A stretch of DNA of 64,000 bases from Pontederia crassipes (GCA_030549335.1 CM060194.1:37527171-37591170), one strand, 5' to 3'; shown: positions 47,116 through 60,577, numbered from the stretch's first letter. A program made the numbers and translations. The notes: generated by a model from the sequence alone, not told the origin.

Positions 47116-49750
47116 GATGGCGTGAGGTTTAAATTAAGAGGAATTTCCATGTAATTCACATTTGAAATAACAATAGAACTGCAGAATAGAGGTGTCTACC
47201 CCAGCTATGACTTATACTTCTATTAGCAGTCGTCAGGGGAATAAATAAGTAACAAAACATAACTAAATTTGCTAAAAACAAAAGTTGTCAATCAAAATAA
47301 AACTTTCATGAATTTTTTAAAAACATCGGATTGACCAATGTGTAAAATTGAAATGGCCAAAATGGCATGAAAGTTTAATAACATTATATATTGATATATT
47401 AATTTGAAGATTAAAAATTAATTCTTTTAAATATTAAAATTTAAATAATAATTTGTTATGTCAGTCGTGACATTTTTAAATTGTGTCCGGTTGCAGATTC
47501 AAAGTCCTAGCAAACGAATTTCTAAAAATTATTATTTTGGCCCCTCCTTACCCTATTGCCGCCAGCACCCTCTCTTTTTAATTAAGGGCCCAATCCTGAA
47601 AAATAACATGATCAATTGATTAGGATAAGGGAGCACAAAGCTCAATATTAGATATATCAAGTTAAAGATAAGTCAAGAAAAAAAGCCCTATGATGGTATC
47701 AAATGGCAATCCATATATAATCACATATGTGTATAACAAATTTCCATAAAAAAAGAACTAAGATATTTTTAAAATTTATTTAAATGCTAATAAGTTAAGA
47801 AGTAAAAAAAAACTATAAAAGAAGGGTCGAAAAGGCCTACCCATGAGCATCATAAGAAAACATCAATTTATCACTTGCTAAGATTAGACAATAAGAGGGA
47901 AGACCATTGAGCTAAGTGAGTGGCGCACACACAAATATCGTAAACCGCGAAACCAATATTTCACATGCATGAAACTAAAATTCGAGAAAATCATATATAA
48001 GATAATATGATAAAAGACATGCTCTCAACTATAAAGAAAGTAGCTAAAGAGAGAGGTAAATCACTTAGCCTGTATGATCAATGTGATTTCTAGGTAAGTT
48101 TTTGTGTGAACCAAACAAGTTGCCACACCCTAGGTCAAGCATCCACCCATGACATTAATAAAAGTCGGGCATGTGGACTAAATGATTGTTGCACTTACTC
48201 GGAGTTGATTAAGCTCCAATGCAATGAAAATGCTGCTATGAAGCTATTTTTTTGCATAATAATTGATCCGATGTATTGATCCACATGCATTAACATTTTC
48301 AAGAAGAAACTTCATAATCATGTAAAGCATGAAGATTTATGAAACTTAATTATACTGCAAAGCGTAAAACAATCATTCAATATAATGCAACACAACGAAT
48401 ACAACGAATACATCATAATTCATGTGAAAATAAGTCTTTCTTTAGTTTAAGATTATGGGTAGCTACTATAGCATACTTAATATTATCATGGAATTCACTT
48501 CAGGTAACTTCAACCATTCTATTCAAGTCCACTAAGCCATAAGCCTCATCAATTATCATACAATTCAATTAGCACCTATTATCATGTCTAATAGATTGTA
48601 AAGATAAAAATCTGATAATATTTTTCAATTATTTATAACTATCTTCCCCTATTTGAATTTATTTTATCATTAGATTTTCATTGTCATATTTTTCTAGTAT
48701 ATTTTATTATACTTTTACTTCCATATTATCGAACTTGGAAAATGGTTAACTAACCATTACTTATTTATATTCACACATCTACACTGTATATATATTGGGT
48801 CACACCAATTAGTCATTTCTCAAATATTTCCATATAGAATTATATTTATTTATAAGTCACATCAATCTGATTATTCTATATTCTTGTAGTTATTGATTAC
48901 TAACCAAATCAACTTCAATGAATAGGAAATTATGGCTTTCTAGTACTATAAATTTAGATACACTGTTGATATCAACATGATCATTCAATAAAACATCAGA
49001 AAAAGAGTATATTTCTTTTACTTATAATTATTTAATTTTAATCAGACCATTATCATAATGTCTTTCAACTAGATCGAAAGATATATTATAAATTTATAAT
49101 TTTTTTTCTTCACATATATACTGTTAATACTAGATAACAGTTTGACTTTTGGCAATGTCAAACTATTTTATTATTTATTTGATTAATTAAGTAAAGATAA
49201 ACTATTTTCCTGGCTAACTTAATCATGGCCAGTTGGCATCAACAGAAAAAAAATCCGATAATGGGCAAAATATTAACTTGCTCCTCCTCTTGCCGGAATA
49301 AGGGACACCATTAAACATGGACAAAAAAAGCTAACTTTGCATTTAGATGGATGGTTTTAAAGAAATGGGCTAGGTTTACATTTTGTTTGAGTATAATTTT
49401 TATGAAATTAATTAAGAATAGGTTGTTGTTTTTTATCCTTGAAATGAGTGATTTTGAAAGGGTTAGAAATAATTATCCTCATTTTAACTTTGTTTCTTCT
49501 CAACCAAATAAAAAAATATTTTTTTCATAAGGATAATATAGTCATTTATCAAACTTAAGATTCCCTAACCTATGTATTATATTTTTTATCCAAACAAAAA
49601 AGTGAATTAAATTAATCCAACTCATCTCATTATTATTTTATTCAGACATGATTTATATAAACACTCACTACACTTAACCTCACCAACCCTCACTACACCA
49701 TCCTAACATGTCCCACTTAGCTTAAATTACCAAACACAATCTTATAGTTC
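47116..49750. other. AT-rich intergenic stretch
   Basis: No recognisable gene or RNA gene. Homopolymer-rich, with scattered TTTATT/AATAAA wording. The end, 49300-49750, may be a further small repeat (it ends TACCAAACACAATCTTATAG), but no inverted or direct ends could be fixed. Confidence 0.5.
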
Positions 49751-49755
49751 GTATT

Positions 49756-52173
49756 TGTAAAGAAACCAAGCTCCACTTGTCGCCCGAGGTCGATTGGAAC
49801 AATGCTAAAAATAAGGAAGAAAATAAGAGAAATGCAGAGACAGAAAAGTTTCAAAGAAGAACATTGAAGAAAGGATTCTATTCAAAAGTGTGAATAATGA
49901 TTTCAACTAACTCAAATCATTATAGCAAACCCATACATTGATTTATACTAAAGAGAAACTGACATATGAAAACATTAAACTGATTAATCAGTATTACATA
50001 TACTTACAATATATAAAATAGGGAAGAAGAGACCAACTTTCAATTCCCAGCACTTGCTTCTAGTTCAACGATGCAGCACACTAGATATGAAGACGTAGAT
50101 GTGGCATGACTTCCAACAGCCCCCCTAAAGTTGATGGCAGAACTTAACTTGAAGTCATTTTGAACGTGGACGAGCCGATGAAGAAAGAAGAAGGAAATGG
50201 CTGAACGCTATAGACGAAGTCTTCGTAGATGATGAAGATGTAGTCATGGACCAACACTCCCCCTTCAATGATGTAGATCCAACAATGCACTGTAGCCAAC
50301 ACCTCTACAAAGAAGAAAAATGACTGCAGGTTTGCAACTCGACAACATCTTCTTCAGCAGCACATCAGCGGATGACGTGGATTCCTTTAGCTCAATATCA
50401 CACCCAACAATGCCATGGACTCCAACAACAAGTTGATGACGATGATGAATATGCTAACAACCCCCCACAAGTTAACGCCGAGAAGCATCTGAACAACTTA
50501 CCATGTAAATTTAAAGATATCACGCACGTTCATGGCAAGACAACGACGTAAAGAACCAAGAACCATTTTGTCGAACACATCAGCTACATCCCTCCGATGA
50601 AGGAAGATTGCAGACCTACACAGACCATCATGTCATGATGTCCGTCCCTAACATGAAACTCCAATTCGTCAAACACCATTGTTGTAAGTTGATATTGCTT
50701 AGAGATATCGCTACTCGTCGACACCTGTAAAGGACAAAACTTGATAGCCGGTGACAATTAGAGATGCCATGGATGCATACTTGCAATACGCCTGTAAGAA
50801 GCTTACCAACATAAAATAGTGGCTCGAGCTTTTGTGATGATCATTGGCCAAAATAAATCAATGGACATCATTGGAAATAGAGTGAAAAAGAAACATGATC
50901 GGAGATGGACAGATGGATTGAGATGAAAGGAACAAGAGTATCGAAGAAGAACAATCAAAGCTAACTTAGAGCGAACAATGAAAAGAAATAGAGCAAAGAA
51001 ATAAATGAAGATGAAGAAGACATATGCAATTGACAGGTAGAAGACAAAACATGCCAACGGGAATTGGCCACGACCATTTTGTGCGGCGATGGCAGGAAAA
51101 AGAAAGCATAAATGGGAGAAAAAATAGAGCAGAGAAGAAACATGAAGATGTGGACGATCGGACATGAAGACTCGCAACCTCAACAACTCAAAGAAGAAGT
51201 TGCAATTCGCCATAGGCGACACGAGGAACCAATGAACTAAAAAACACGTCGGAGTTGCAAATGATGATTATCAAATCACAGAAGGATTTGATCGGCAATA
51301 AACATAGCACCATGAATTGAAAGACGAGATCAAAGAAAAAGATCCATAAGGAAAACCATGATTGGTGGCAGACCATGGCAAAGAAAATAAACAAAGATGA
51401 CGAGAGACAAAAATGATCTCATGATCTTTGCAAACTCGAGAAAACACATAAAATCAATGTAATAAGAAGAGTCGGCTAGCCATACGATGAGAAACCAATG
51501 GACATGGCCGGACAAGAGGAAGAAGTTTGGAACGAGGCAAAAGGCGGAGTAGAAGATGAACATCGATCTGTAGCCAGAAGGAAAGAAACACATGGGTGAT
51601 GAACATGGGAAAAGGACCTGACTATCATGCCTAAAACTTCAATCTGTGATGATCTTGATGAGCAGATCAATTTCGTCATCACCCGAACTTGTGGGCGCCA
51701 TGCTGACGGGTGGCCCTTTAGTTGGCGATGGAGGACTAGCAATGAGCTTGCGACAATGATGACGAGGAAGTTCACACCGCAAAGAGGAGCTCAGAGGAAT
51801 CACAAAGAACCTTGTTTCTGTTACACCATGTCAAGAAACCAAGCTCCACTCTTCGCCTGTGGTCAATCGGAACGATGTCCCAAATAAAGAAGAAAACAAG
51901 AGAAATGTAAAGGAAGAAAAATTGAAGAGAAGAACATAGAAGAAAATATTCTATTCAAAAGTGTGAAGCATACTTACAACTAACTAGAATCATTATAGCA
52001 CACCCATACATCTATTCATACTGAAGAGAAACTGACAGATGAAAACATTAAACCGGATTAACCGATGTGACATTACAATCTACAAAATAGGGAAGAAGAG
52101 ACTGAGACTTCGAGTTCACAAACACTTGCAGCAGATCATAGATGAAGACGATGACATGGCATGACTTCCAATA
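49756..52173 (-). mobile_element. Non-autonomous LTR element without coding capacity
   Basis: Direct LTRs 49756-50118 and 51829-52173 share AAGAAACCAAGCTCCAC, ATTCTATTCAAAAGTGTGAA and AAAATAGGGAAGAAGAGAC. A purine tract (TTTAGGGGGGC on minus) adjoins the LTR that starts TGTTGGAAGTCATGCC, giving minus orientation. The flanks GTATT at 49751-49755 and 52174-52178 are an exact 5-bp target duplication, so the ends are secure. The 1.7-kb interior has no gag, protease, RT or integrase wording. The LTRs differ clearly by eye (well over 10 percent), so it is old. It fits a small LARD-like or internally replaced family moved by enzymes of another element. Confidence 0.9.
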
Positions 52174-52178
52174 GTATT

Positions 52179-53520
52179 CAACTAGGATGCGAGCACCTCA
52201 ATACGAGCGAGCAAACAAAACATAAAATCACGCTCAAAACTCGTTGACTCGATCTGGAGTGGTGTAGGTACTCAACAACAATGGGATTAAGTCGAGATCA
52301 CGATCGAGTTCTCCAAGATCTCCTTCTCAAACTATATGATGCTTTTGCTTAGATGATGACGATAGCCTGGTGGCGAGAAGAAGAGGCGACGACCATAGCG
52401 GCTCTCGGGGTGTTGTACAAGTAAGATATAGGGATGGCATGGCAGGCGAGAGGAGCGAAAGAAAAGAGCCGTCGCCATGATTGGCCACTTCATCTGTTTA
52501 TTTACCATATATTTTTTATTATCTAAGCAAGATTGTCAAGATCGCTTTTCGAGGTAGGTTCCTAAGGAGATGGAGGATTGTAAAATTCTATTCCATGAAT
52601 AAAAAATTATTTTTTAATATAAAATAATAAAGTAGAATATTTATTCATAAATATTATGTTTATATATAAGTTAATTAAACATTGACCATTAATACTTTAT
52701 TCATATTTTCAAATCTTTTTATATCATCTGAAAGATAATATGATATACTCTTAAAAACTAAAATAATAATATATAATATTTGATCTTAATGAACTATAAT
52801 ACTTATTAAAGTGTGATATAATTTTTAGTATACATGCAATAATAAAAATTAATTTGGATGTAAGATAATATAGTATTAGATTCATAACATAACATTAAAT
52901 TATTAGAATATATTAAAATTCATGAAAGTGAAATAACATATGCAATATATATAAATAAAATAGTTAAATCTAATTTTCTCAAGTATCTTTATATTTATTT
53001 TTATTTTTTTATTCAAATAAATAAATTTAAATATCATAAGATTATTAATTGTAATCGATCTTAAGATCCGACTATTCTATGTTTAACATAATCATTTTTT
53101 GTCTATCCCGGTGGAATTCTGACAACTATGTATCTAAGTGGCCTGCGGATTCTGAAAAAAAAAAAAACTTAACTAAGATATTATATAAACACATGATAAT
53201 AAAATCATACAAGCTGAGAACATTAAACGTGAAATACATTAACTTGGTAATCCCGTCTTGTCTTCTTTCCCCTATTTTCCGAATCAAAATAGGAGTTATA
53301 TATTTCTTTATTTTCTAATATATATATATATATATTGCATCCCCGTTTCTTCTTTTCTAATCGAAAACTAATAACTGCGCAACGCTCACTTGTTTCGTAA
53401 AAAAATTAAATGACAAAACATTTATTTGATTAATTAGACGTTTTTATTTGTCTGAATTAAGTTTAAACAATTAGTACTTTTAATAAGATTTTATTCCGAA
53501 CAATTAAGCAACCACCCCAA
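52179..53520. other. AT-rich intergenic stretch before PAP8
   Basis: 52180-52500 is mixed; 52560-53330 is extremely AT-rich and ends in a (TA)n run at about 53319-53336. No gene was recognised. Confidence 0.5.
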
Positions 53521-53521
53521 G

Positions 53522-53537
53522 TGGGCCTAAAACCCTT
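53522..53537 (+). promoter_or_regulatory. Site II-like and telo-box-like motifs upstream of PAP8
   Basis: TGGGCC at 53522-53527 followed by AAACCCTT at 53530-53537 lies about 140-155 bases before the PAP8 ATG. This pair is common in promoters of plant housekeeping and organelle-biogenesis genes. The motif match is direct; the regulatory role is inference. Confidence 0.4.
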
Positions 53538-53614
53538 GAGCTTGGGTTTTAGATCGGATCGAATTGTTAATTTGTTATACCCCCCAGCGCAGCAGCTCCT
53601 GCGGATAAGAGAGC

Positions 53615-53660
53615 AGCAAAAGGAGCAGGAGCAGCAGCAGCAGCAGCGCAGCAGCTCAAG
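53615..53660 (+). repeat. AGC/CAG repeat in the presumed PAP8 5' UTR
   Basis: A run of AGCAGGAGCAGCAGCAGCAG wording continues to about 53657, just before the ATG at 53677. It is in frame with the gene and would code Gln/Glu if an upstream non-ATG start were used. No ATG precedes it in frame. Confidence 0.7.
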
Positions 53661-53676
53661 TAGTGGCAGAAGAAGA

Positions 53677-56600
53677 ATGAGGACTACTCTTCTCTTCCTC
53701 TCTGCACCCCCTTCTCTCTTCCTCCCTCCACAACTCCCCTTCCTCTCGCCACAAACTCGTCGCCCGACTCCAATTCCTCCTCGCCCCTTTCTCGCGGCTG
53801 CTCGAGCCTCGTGGCCGAAGCCTCTCCGGAGGCGGAGGAGGAGGAAAGGCCGGAGGGATCTCTCTGCGGCCGCGGACGACGATGACGACGTCGAGACCGG
53901 CGCCGGAGACGACTACGACATGGCCGACGAGGAGGAGGTCGAGGAGTTCGATAACAAGAAGGACTACGACGTCGAGTACGACCGCCTCCTCGGGCCCCCG
54001 GTATCCGGGTCCGCCGCCGCCCGGGCCGCCGAGTCATCGCCGGACGACATCGAAATGATCGCCAGCAAGAGCTTTGTGTCCACTCAGGGGTGGGACTCCG
54101 ACACCGTTGTCGACTACCGGATCAACGAGGAGGAGTTCCATAAGATCAGCCTCCTCGACTGCGACTTCTTCATCCGGAAGCCGCCCGACCCGGATGACAA
54201 CGTCTATGACTTCAGAGAGGTATCATTTGGTTCAAAGATTGGTTTAGTTTTTTGTTGCTCGAGTCTTTTACGAATCTATTCTTTTTGGCGTTTTTACAAA
54301 CAGATGTATGTCACTCCACCTGACACCGATGTCTACTCAATTCCGAAGGTTTATGCGCCGATGCCTCAGAAGGTCGGCAAAAAATTCATGTTCTTCGTTC
54401 TGGCTTCTGGAAATATTCCTATTAAAATTTAAGTTTGGAGATGTGTTACTTTTCCATATACAATACATACTTTCATGTTTTTCCCCTAGTTTTGGTCATA
54501 ATATGTTTTCCATTTGTGCTTTGCTGTGATAGTACATTCGGTGCTCAAAGACCAATTTTGGATGCTACAATGTCACTGAACCTCCAATTGATGCACCACG
54601 AGATCCAATGTATAAAACGGAGAGGGAAGTAGTAAAGGTGCGTTCTATTCTAATGTGGCTGATGTTTGCCTTTGTTTTAATTTTATCTGCTTTTCTTTGC
54701 ATTAGATTTGAGTTTGGATTATCAAGGAACTTCCTGACATGAATTGTAAACTAAAAAATCACTTTATCTCGAGCTTTATTGTCCATTTAGGTGCTAAATT
54801 GTTTTCTTTGCCTCTCATGTTCCTGTGATGACATAACGTCATAGTCACTTGCTAGTCTTAGTTTCGTTGTATCATGACAAACCTAATGTGATGTTTTTCA
54901 TTGTAGGTTTTCTTGACAAAGCATTACAGAAATAGGCGTTTAGGTGATGCCGAGTTTGTTCTTGATTTTGAAGAGATTTATGTTATCGATTCAAAGACAA
55001 AGTCGATCACAAGAGCTAAGGTTTTGGTAAGAATTTATTCCTTAAGTACTCTTTTTACAAAATTGTTCGTGTTAAATTTCCCTTGGTGAAAATGAATACT
55101 AGCATCCGTCATTTGTATTGTGACATGCTGAACTATGAAGCACTTTGGGTTATTTAGTTCACCCTTTTCCTCGAATGGACAATAGAATTTGATAATGATA
55201 GCTAGAATAGAGTTGCAAGGTGAATCTAAATATCTAATACTTTTTAATGCTCCCACAACATAACCCACCACGTGACGGAACACGTCTCGAAAATATTACC
55301 GGACATATTCTTGACCAAAATATTGACGTTGACTAGTTAACAAAAATAGATACACAATTGCAGAAGGAAAAATACTTTCAATTAACTAAAATAAGTTATA
55401 ATCCATACGAGTTGGAAGTCTTAGAAAAATAGCATAGTTGAGTTTCAAATAATTTAGACATCAAAAGAATTTGCATAAACTAAATATAACACAACAGATA
55501 AAGAAACTAAGGTCCTGTTTGGATGAAGGATAAATGGTAGAATGTCATTTTTTTCTTATCCTGCCAAACAAGCTATTTATTCATCAAAAAGGTTAAAGGA
55601 TAATCTTGCCATTTTTTTAAAATTGACCTGGTCAAAAGTGCACTTTTTAGACATAACTTATTCCTCTAAAAACAGGAATAAGATTATTCTTGGCTCTAAA
55701 TCTAAAAAAAGAATTAAACTTAGAAGGATAAGTACCTTTATCCATGAAATTATTATTCATCAACCAAACAAAGCCTAAGAGACTCGACATCATGTGCAAA
55801 GACCATCACGAGCTTGATTAGTCGCTTGTTCCATCATATCTTTACTGGGAAAGTTTGTCATCCGTGGCACTGAATACATAGGGAAGATAAACCTTTCGTT
55901 AGGTTTGACTCCTAAGATATAATAATCACGTGGATCATAATCATAGACAATATCTTCAGCACATGAGCATCATAATTGGTAATAATGAGATCCACATCAT
56001 AGTCTGATTAATGTAAACATATGATGACATGATAAGTTTAATAATAAAAGTAATCACAATCATTATAAACATATGACATAGCCAATCATAAGTTGAGAAT
56101 CATCATAAAATAATCAATATTATGATTGGACATATTCCATCATTACGGATAATCATCATTTAGTTTTCTTATTATGTTATACTTATTGTGGAGTGTCTTT
56201 CAACTCCCTTTAAGATGGTATTGGAGTGTCTTTCGACTCCTTTGTGGCCATGGATGGGTATCTCAACGCCAATGATAGCCCTCCAGGACGGACGGTTGGA
56301 TGTGTATATCAAGTTCCTTCTCAACTTGCAGTCTCTATCACCATTTGCTTCTTGCCACCTCAACCTCGGACATTCAGGGAAGATTGTAGGATCATTTGGC
56401 GCTCTCGGGTACCACTGAAGGTCAAAACTTTTGCGTGGCTCATGTGGCGAGATTGGATCCTCATACAAAGTATACAGACTGAGATAGGCGTCCGACATTG
56501 ACACATCGTGCGCTTTGTGTGGGGAGGCGGAGGAGGCTGGGAGGTTTGGTTGCTGACGAGCACCATGGACATTTTTCCTATAGTGTCAGAGGCACTTTGG

Positions 56601-59600
56601 TAGTCTTTATGAGCCCCCGACGGTCAGAGGTAGAGTTGGAGCGTTCATTGGCGATCTTTTTTACTGGTGCTTGAGCCTTTTGCCTTTAGCGCAACCGGGT
56701 CATTTTTTGTGGAGAGATGTTAGACAGATGATATTGGATCACTTCTTATCTTCATCGGGAGTGCGGTTTAGGTTAGCGCTTGTGTATTTCTCCTTTCATT
56801 TTGTCGTTCTCCACTTAAGAACATTCACTTGTACATGCTGAGCATTCTATAGTGATGGCAACCATAAATCCTAGTTGTCATCCCTTTTCTCCTAAAAAAA
56901 AGGCAGTGCCTTTTAGCTTCATAAAACATAGATCAGTCAAGTATTTTTTGACACCCTTTCGGCCAAGATTGACTATCGCCAACAAATCATGAGAGCTCTT
57001 CATTTAACATTTTTTGTCTTTTATCTTGTTTATCCTATAACTATCTTTGGAGTTCAAAAAAAACTGACGTTCAATAGTTACTTTGGCGTTCAATAGTAAA
57101 TTATGCAATAATACGATCAAGAGTATTTGGATATAAGATGGTAAGTTAAATAAGGTGGAATAAAAAATGTTAACATCTAGCATTCCTCGAACGCCACGTA
57201 TAAGCCCTTTTAAGGAATCACATCTCGGTCGTCCAACTTTGTCTTCTTAGTACCTTAAAGAAAACTTTTGAAACGAAAAAACTGTCTTCTTAGTGGTTCT
57301 CCACCATACAAGGGCATCATTAGTCAGAAGGCTTGTGATGTATGGGACCTTTCGGTCCACACCACACTGCATCAGTAGGAACATCTCTTTCATGCTGAGG
57401 ATCCACCACTCAGCCTTATGGAACTCGTTGGTTCCATCAAACTGTGGCAGGTGTAGCTTGAGAAAAACCTGTATGGTATCCTTTGAGGACACCCTGCGGC
57501 GATTATTTGGTTTATTCCGGTTGGCATTGCTGTTTTGGTTGGGCCTATGTGCCTTACTTTGGCCCATTTTTTGTTCAACTTCTTGTTCTGTGTTGGTAGC
57601 ACGGTCATGAATCATGATCTCAGCCTCGACCAACAGTAACTCATCGTTGAGGCTTCTGCATCACTACATATCCTAAAAACATTTAAATCATAAAGGACAT
57701 GCTTTTCTGACTTGACTTAACATCAACGCAGAGAGTGCTCATGAGTCATGACACTGTGCACATGTTCCATTAGACATACCTAGGATTACAAGATATAGGA
57801 ATGCCTTGACTTTAGGCTATGATACCTAAATATAATGGCCCCAAAATGCACCCTGCCATATGGAAAAATACGTCTTGTAGGTCTTATCGAACATTGCTTG
57901 CATGGACATATTCTTGACCAAATTGACTGACTAGTCAATGAAAATAAATACACAATTGCATAAGGAAAAGGACATTCAATTGACGAAAAAGGAGATATAA
58001 CAAATAGGAGTGCGGAAGTTTTAATAAAATAACATACCTGAATCTCAAGTAATTTAGACATCAAAAGAGTTTGCATAAACTAAATAGAACTCAACAGAAA
58101 TAAAGAAACAAAGGTGACTCAACATCATGTGTAAAGGCCACCATGAGCTTGATCGGTCGCCTATGCAATCATCTCTTTCTTGGGCAAGATTGTTATATCT
58201 GACATTGAATGCACTAGGGAGATGAATTTCCTGTGAGCTTTGGCGTTCGATACATAATACTTATGTGGATCATAATCATAGACAATAACATCATGAGGAT
58301 ATGAGCATCATAATTAGAAGGTATGAGATAAGACATCATAATGTGGAAGACGCAAACATATGATAACATGATAGTGTAACAATAAGAGTAATTATAATCA
58401 TCATAAACATATGGCATAGCCAATCATAACTTATTGGGTATAGACCCATCATTATCGATAATCATCATTTGTTTAATTTTAATTATATTAGACTTATCGC
58501 GGAATATTTTTCAACTCCCTTTAAGATAACTACTGCAGTATATTTTGACTTCCTTGTTGCCATGATGAAGGATCTCAACGCCATGGTATAACTTGCTAAA
58601 ACAAAGGCCGAGAGGGTATCTTTCGACTTCCTTTTAGTCAAGGTGGCTTGTCATAAACGAATCATAAGAGCTCTCTGATCAATATTTTTTCATCTTTTAT
58701 CCTACTTAACCTATAACTATCTTTGAAGTTCAATAATAAATTATGTGATAATACGATAAATAGTATTTGGATCAAGATAAGATCATAAATTCAATAAGAT
58801 GGAATCAGAAATGTAATAATTTCACATGATTAAATAAATATATTAAGTATTAATGCGATCGATAGGATTGATAAATATACATTTGGATAATTAATGTGGG
58901 GAGATCAATCTCATGAGGAAATATGCGAGGGACGTGAGGGCGAGTGTGATTCGCATTGTAGTGGTGGTGTTGTCACACATATATGGTGCTATAGCACCAT
59001 ATGTATGAAAATGCTCAAATTGACTTCATGTGACACGGTGGAGATAATATTTAGATTACGAAAAAGAGAGAACATGCAAGTCTCGCCCTCATGATGGGAT
59101 GTATAACATTTACGAATTGACGCCTGAGAAGCGCAACAACTTTTAATATAATTATCTCACATGCAAGTCACGATTCTCACAGATAGTATATACCTTCTTC
59201 TGGAGTTTGTTGTGACAAATTGTTCTTCACTTACAACGATGACGACTGCGATCTCTTTCCCTCTTGTGACTTGCTCCCTCCTTGTCTCCTACTATGACAA
59301 AATCAGCATTTAGGGTTCGTAGGGTCCTCTTTATAAGGAGTCGTGGGACGGTTACGAGATTTTTGTAGCAAATTTTATTTATTGTTTATCTTTTATCTTT
59401 TCTTTTTCTCTTCTTTTGTAACCTGCCAGTCATTACAATATTAGTGTGAAATAAGCTACTTGCAATCTCTTCACATAAGGTTGTGTTGTTTGTTTCTGGT
59501 GGATGGTATATTTCTTGTCTCCATTATCATGTTCATAACTTTTCATGAATCCATTTTGTGTGCAGTTATGTTGTATGCATAAATTTGTAAGGTATGGATA

Positions 59601-60577
59601 AATTTAACAAGACAAGTGCAAAATCCTTTCACACATTTAGAAGTAGGCATTTCATGGGAGCTAGAACCTAATTCTAATTGTATCACGGTCTGCTGCCATT
59701 TGATGTAGATTAGGTCTTAGTTAACCTTTGTCTATCTAATATCTATATGAATGCTACATTAGTTGAAATTTCTATGTTACTGTTTTGAGAGAAACAACAG
59801 TTTATAGAATTTTTTACCAAAGTGACTACAAAATTTATATTCAATGCTACTTTTGGATGTTTTTTCTTACCTGCTTGTCATATTCTGTCTATACTGGTGA
59901 AAATAGTTAGATATTTGAATTAATCTGATCCATATTCCTGATCATTGGAAATATTGGTTAACTTGAAATTGTGTGTGTTCGATAGTGCACTTTGCCTTAA
60001 ATGTTTAAGGTATAGGATACTGTCACAAGTTTGGTTAAATGCCTCGCCCAAGAGTTGTATGCGTCATTATAACTCTAAGTTTCCTGTTGAGGGCTTGAAG
60101 CAACACTTCCTTTAGATATTATCTGGTTTTGATTTTATGTTTTTAGTGTTACTTTATTCATAACTGTATTAAGTCACCTCTCTTTCTCTTCTTTTATAAT
60201 GATGCAAAGATAGATGTTGGGCTCAGAAACCTGCACATTTTGTGGCCTTTTTGTAGTTTGTTTAATATAACTCGAGGACTTTTCCCAACATTTTATTTCA
60301 GGTCACTGTTCCAGGTGGGAAGAACAGAGATAGACGGAAAGACCTTTTAATCATTCGAGATGGAGGAAACTCTTTTAAGATAATTGATAAGGTTTTTGTT
60401 TCACCGATCTATGTGCTACTTTCTCGTTGTACATACACTAAATGTTGTAAATGATTTCAGAGTCAAAGGGATGATCCGACAACTGTCATAGAAAGAGAGG
60501 AGTGGCTGAAGACCAGACAGGAAATGGAGAAACATCTTCGGAAGCTCAGAGACTTCAGTGTTTCAAATTGGTTCTGA
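53677..60577 (+). CDS. PTAC6: PAP8 / pTAC6, plastid transcription complex subunit
   Basis: Six exons: 53677-54219, 54304-54372, 54533-54637, 54907-55026, 60302-60391, 60461-60577, all GT-AG and all in phase, giving 347 residues, near the family's roughly 330. It is an essential associated protein of the plastid-encoded RNA polymerase, dually found in plastids and nucleus and needed for chloroplast biogenesis. The N-terminus MRTTLLFLSAPPSLFLPP is a Ser/Pro/Arg-rich likely transit peptide to about residue 45, followed by a basic tract RRRRRRKGRR and an acidic stretch. The conserved core is DVEYDRLLG, DDIEMIASKSFVSTQGWDSD, DYRINEEEFHKISLLDCDFF, IRKPPDPDDNVYDFREMYVT, PPIDAPRDPMYKTEREV, FVLDFEEIYVIDSKTKSITR, VTVPGGKNRDRRKDLL and the C-terminus LRKLRDFSVSNWF. 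The ATG at 53677 is the first in the frame. The first exon is strongly GC-rich. Intron 4 is 5.3 kb and carries nested mobile DNA. Confidence 0.95.
55512..55775. mobile_element. Tourist-like (PIF/Harbinger) MITE
   Basis: 264 bp with inverted ends GGTCCTGTTTGG and GGCTTTGTTTGG (the latter on the complementary strand), flanked by TAA at 55509-55511 and at 55776-55778. A TAA target duplication and GG..TGTTTGG ends are typical of Tourist-like elements. It interrupts the left LTR of the Ty3/gypsy element, as shown by the uninterrupted matching segment in the right LTR near 58110. Confidence 0.85.
56262..56898 (+). mobile_element. LINE 3' fragment nested in the left LTR
   Basis: About 640 bp begins where the two LTRs stop matching (after CTCAACGCCAATG) and ends in an A run at 56890-56898. 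It encodes a degenerate zf-RVT segment, RIIWRSRVPLKVKTFAWLMW and CALCGEAEEAG, in changing frames, so it is a 5'-truncated L1-like copy with stops. LTR sequence resumes at about 56899. The left boundary is approximate. Confidence 0.75.
58819..60301 (+). other. Rest of PAP8 intron 4
   Basis: Ordinary T-rich intron sequence ending in a pyrimidine-rich tract and TTTCAG before exon 5. A small frame at 58894-59094 has no recognised domain. Confidence 0.6.

Larger units (their letters stand above)
55243..58818 (-). mobile_element. Internally reduced Ty3/gypsy element in PAP8 intron 4
   Basis: Two long LTR-like copies, about 55243-57175 (stretched by two insertions) and 57831-58818, flank only about 655 bases. 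Shared wording includes ACATATTCTTGACCAAA, AATTTAGACATCAAAAGA, GTGGATCATAATCATAGACA and CATATGACATAGCCAATCAT. The interior encodes on minus a gag piece, VFLKLHLPQFDGTNEFHKAE and MKEMFLLMQCGVDRKV, like Del/Tekay gag, next to a primer site resembling TGGTATCATAGCC. Pol is absent. LTR ends are approximate. It is a broken, old, non-autonomous fossil. Confidence 0.8.

Noticed and set aside
46423-47154. Several overlapping Arg/Ala-rich open frames on both strands
   Set aside because: All arise from a GC-rich minisatellite in which stop codons are rare; they show no domain and frames overlap on both strands.
50803-51775. Minus-strand Phe/Leu/Ser-rich frames suggesting a membrane protein
   Set aside because: They lie inside the coding-less LTR element, result from purine/pyrimidine strand bias, and resemble no transporter family.
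53521-53676. N-terminal extension of PAP8 through the Gln/Glu-rich repeat
   Set aside because: No in-frame ATG is present upstream of 53677, and the residues after 53677 already look like a transit peptide.
54220-54432. Reading PAP8 exon 1 through into intron 1
   Set aside because: GAG|GTATC and CAG|ATG splice sites join exons 1 and 2 to give the conserved YDFREMYVTPPDTD wording.
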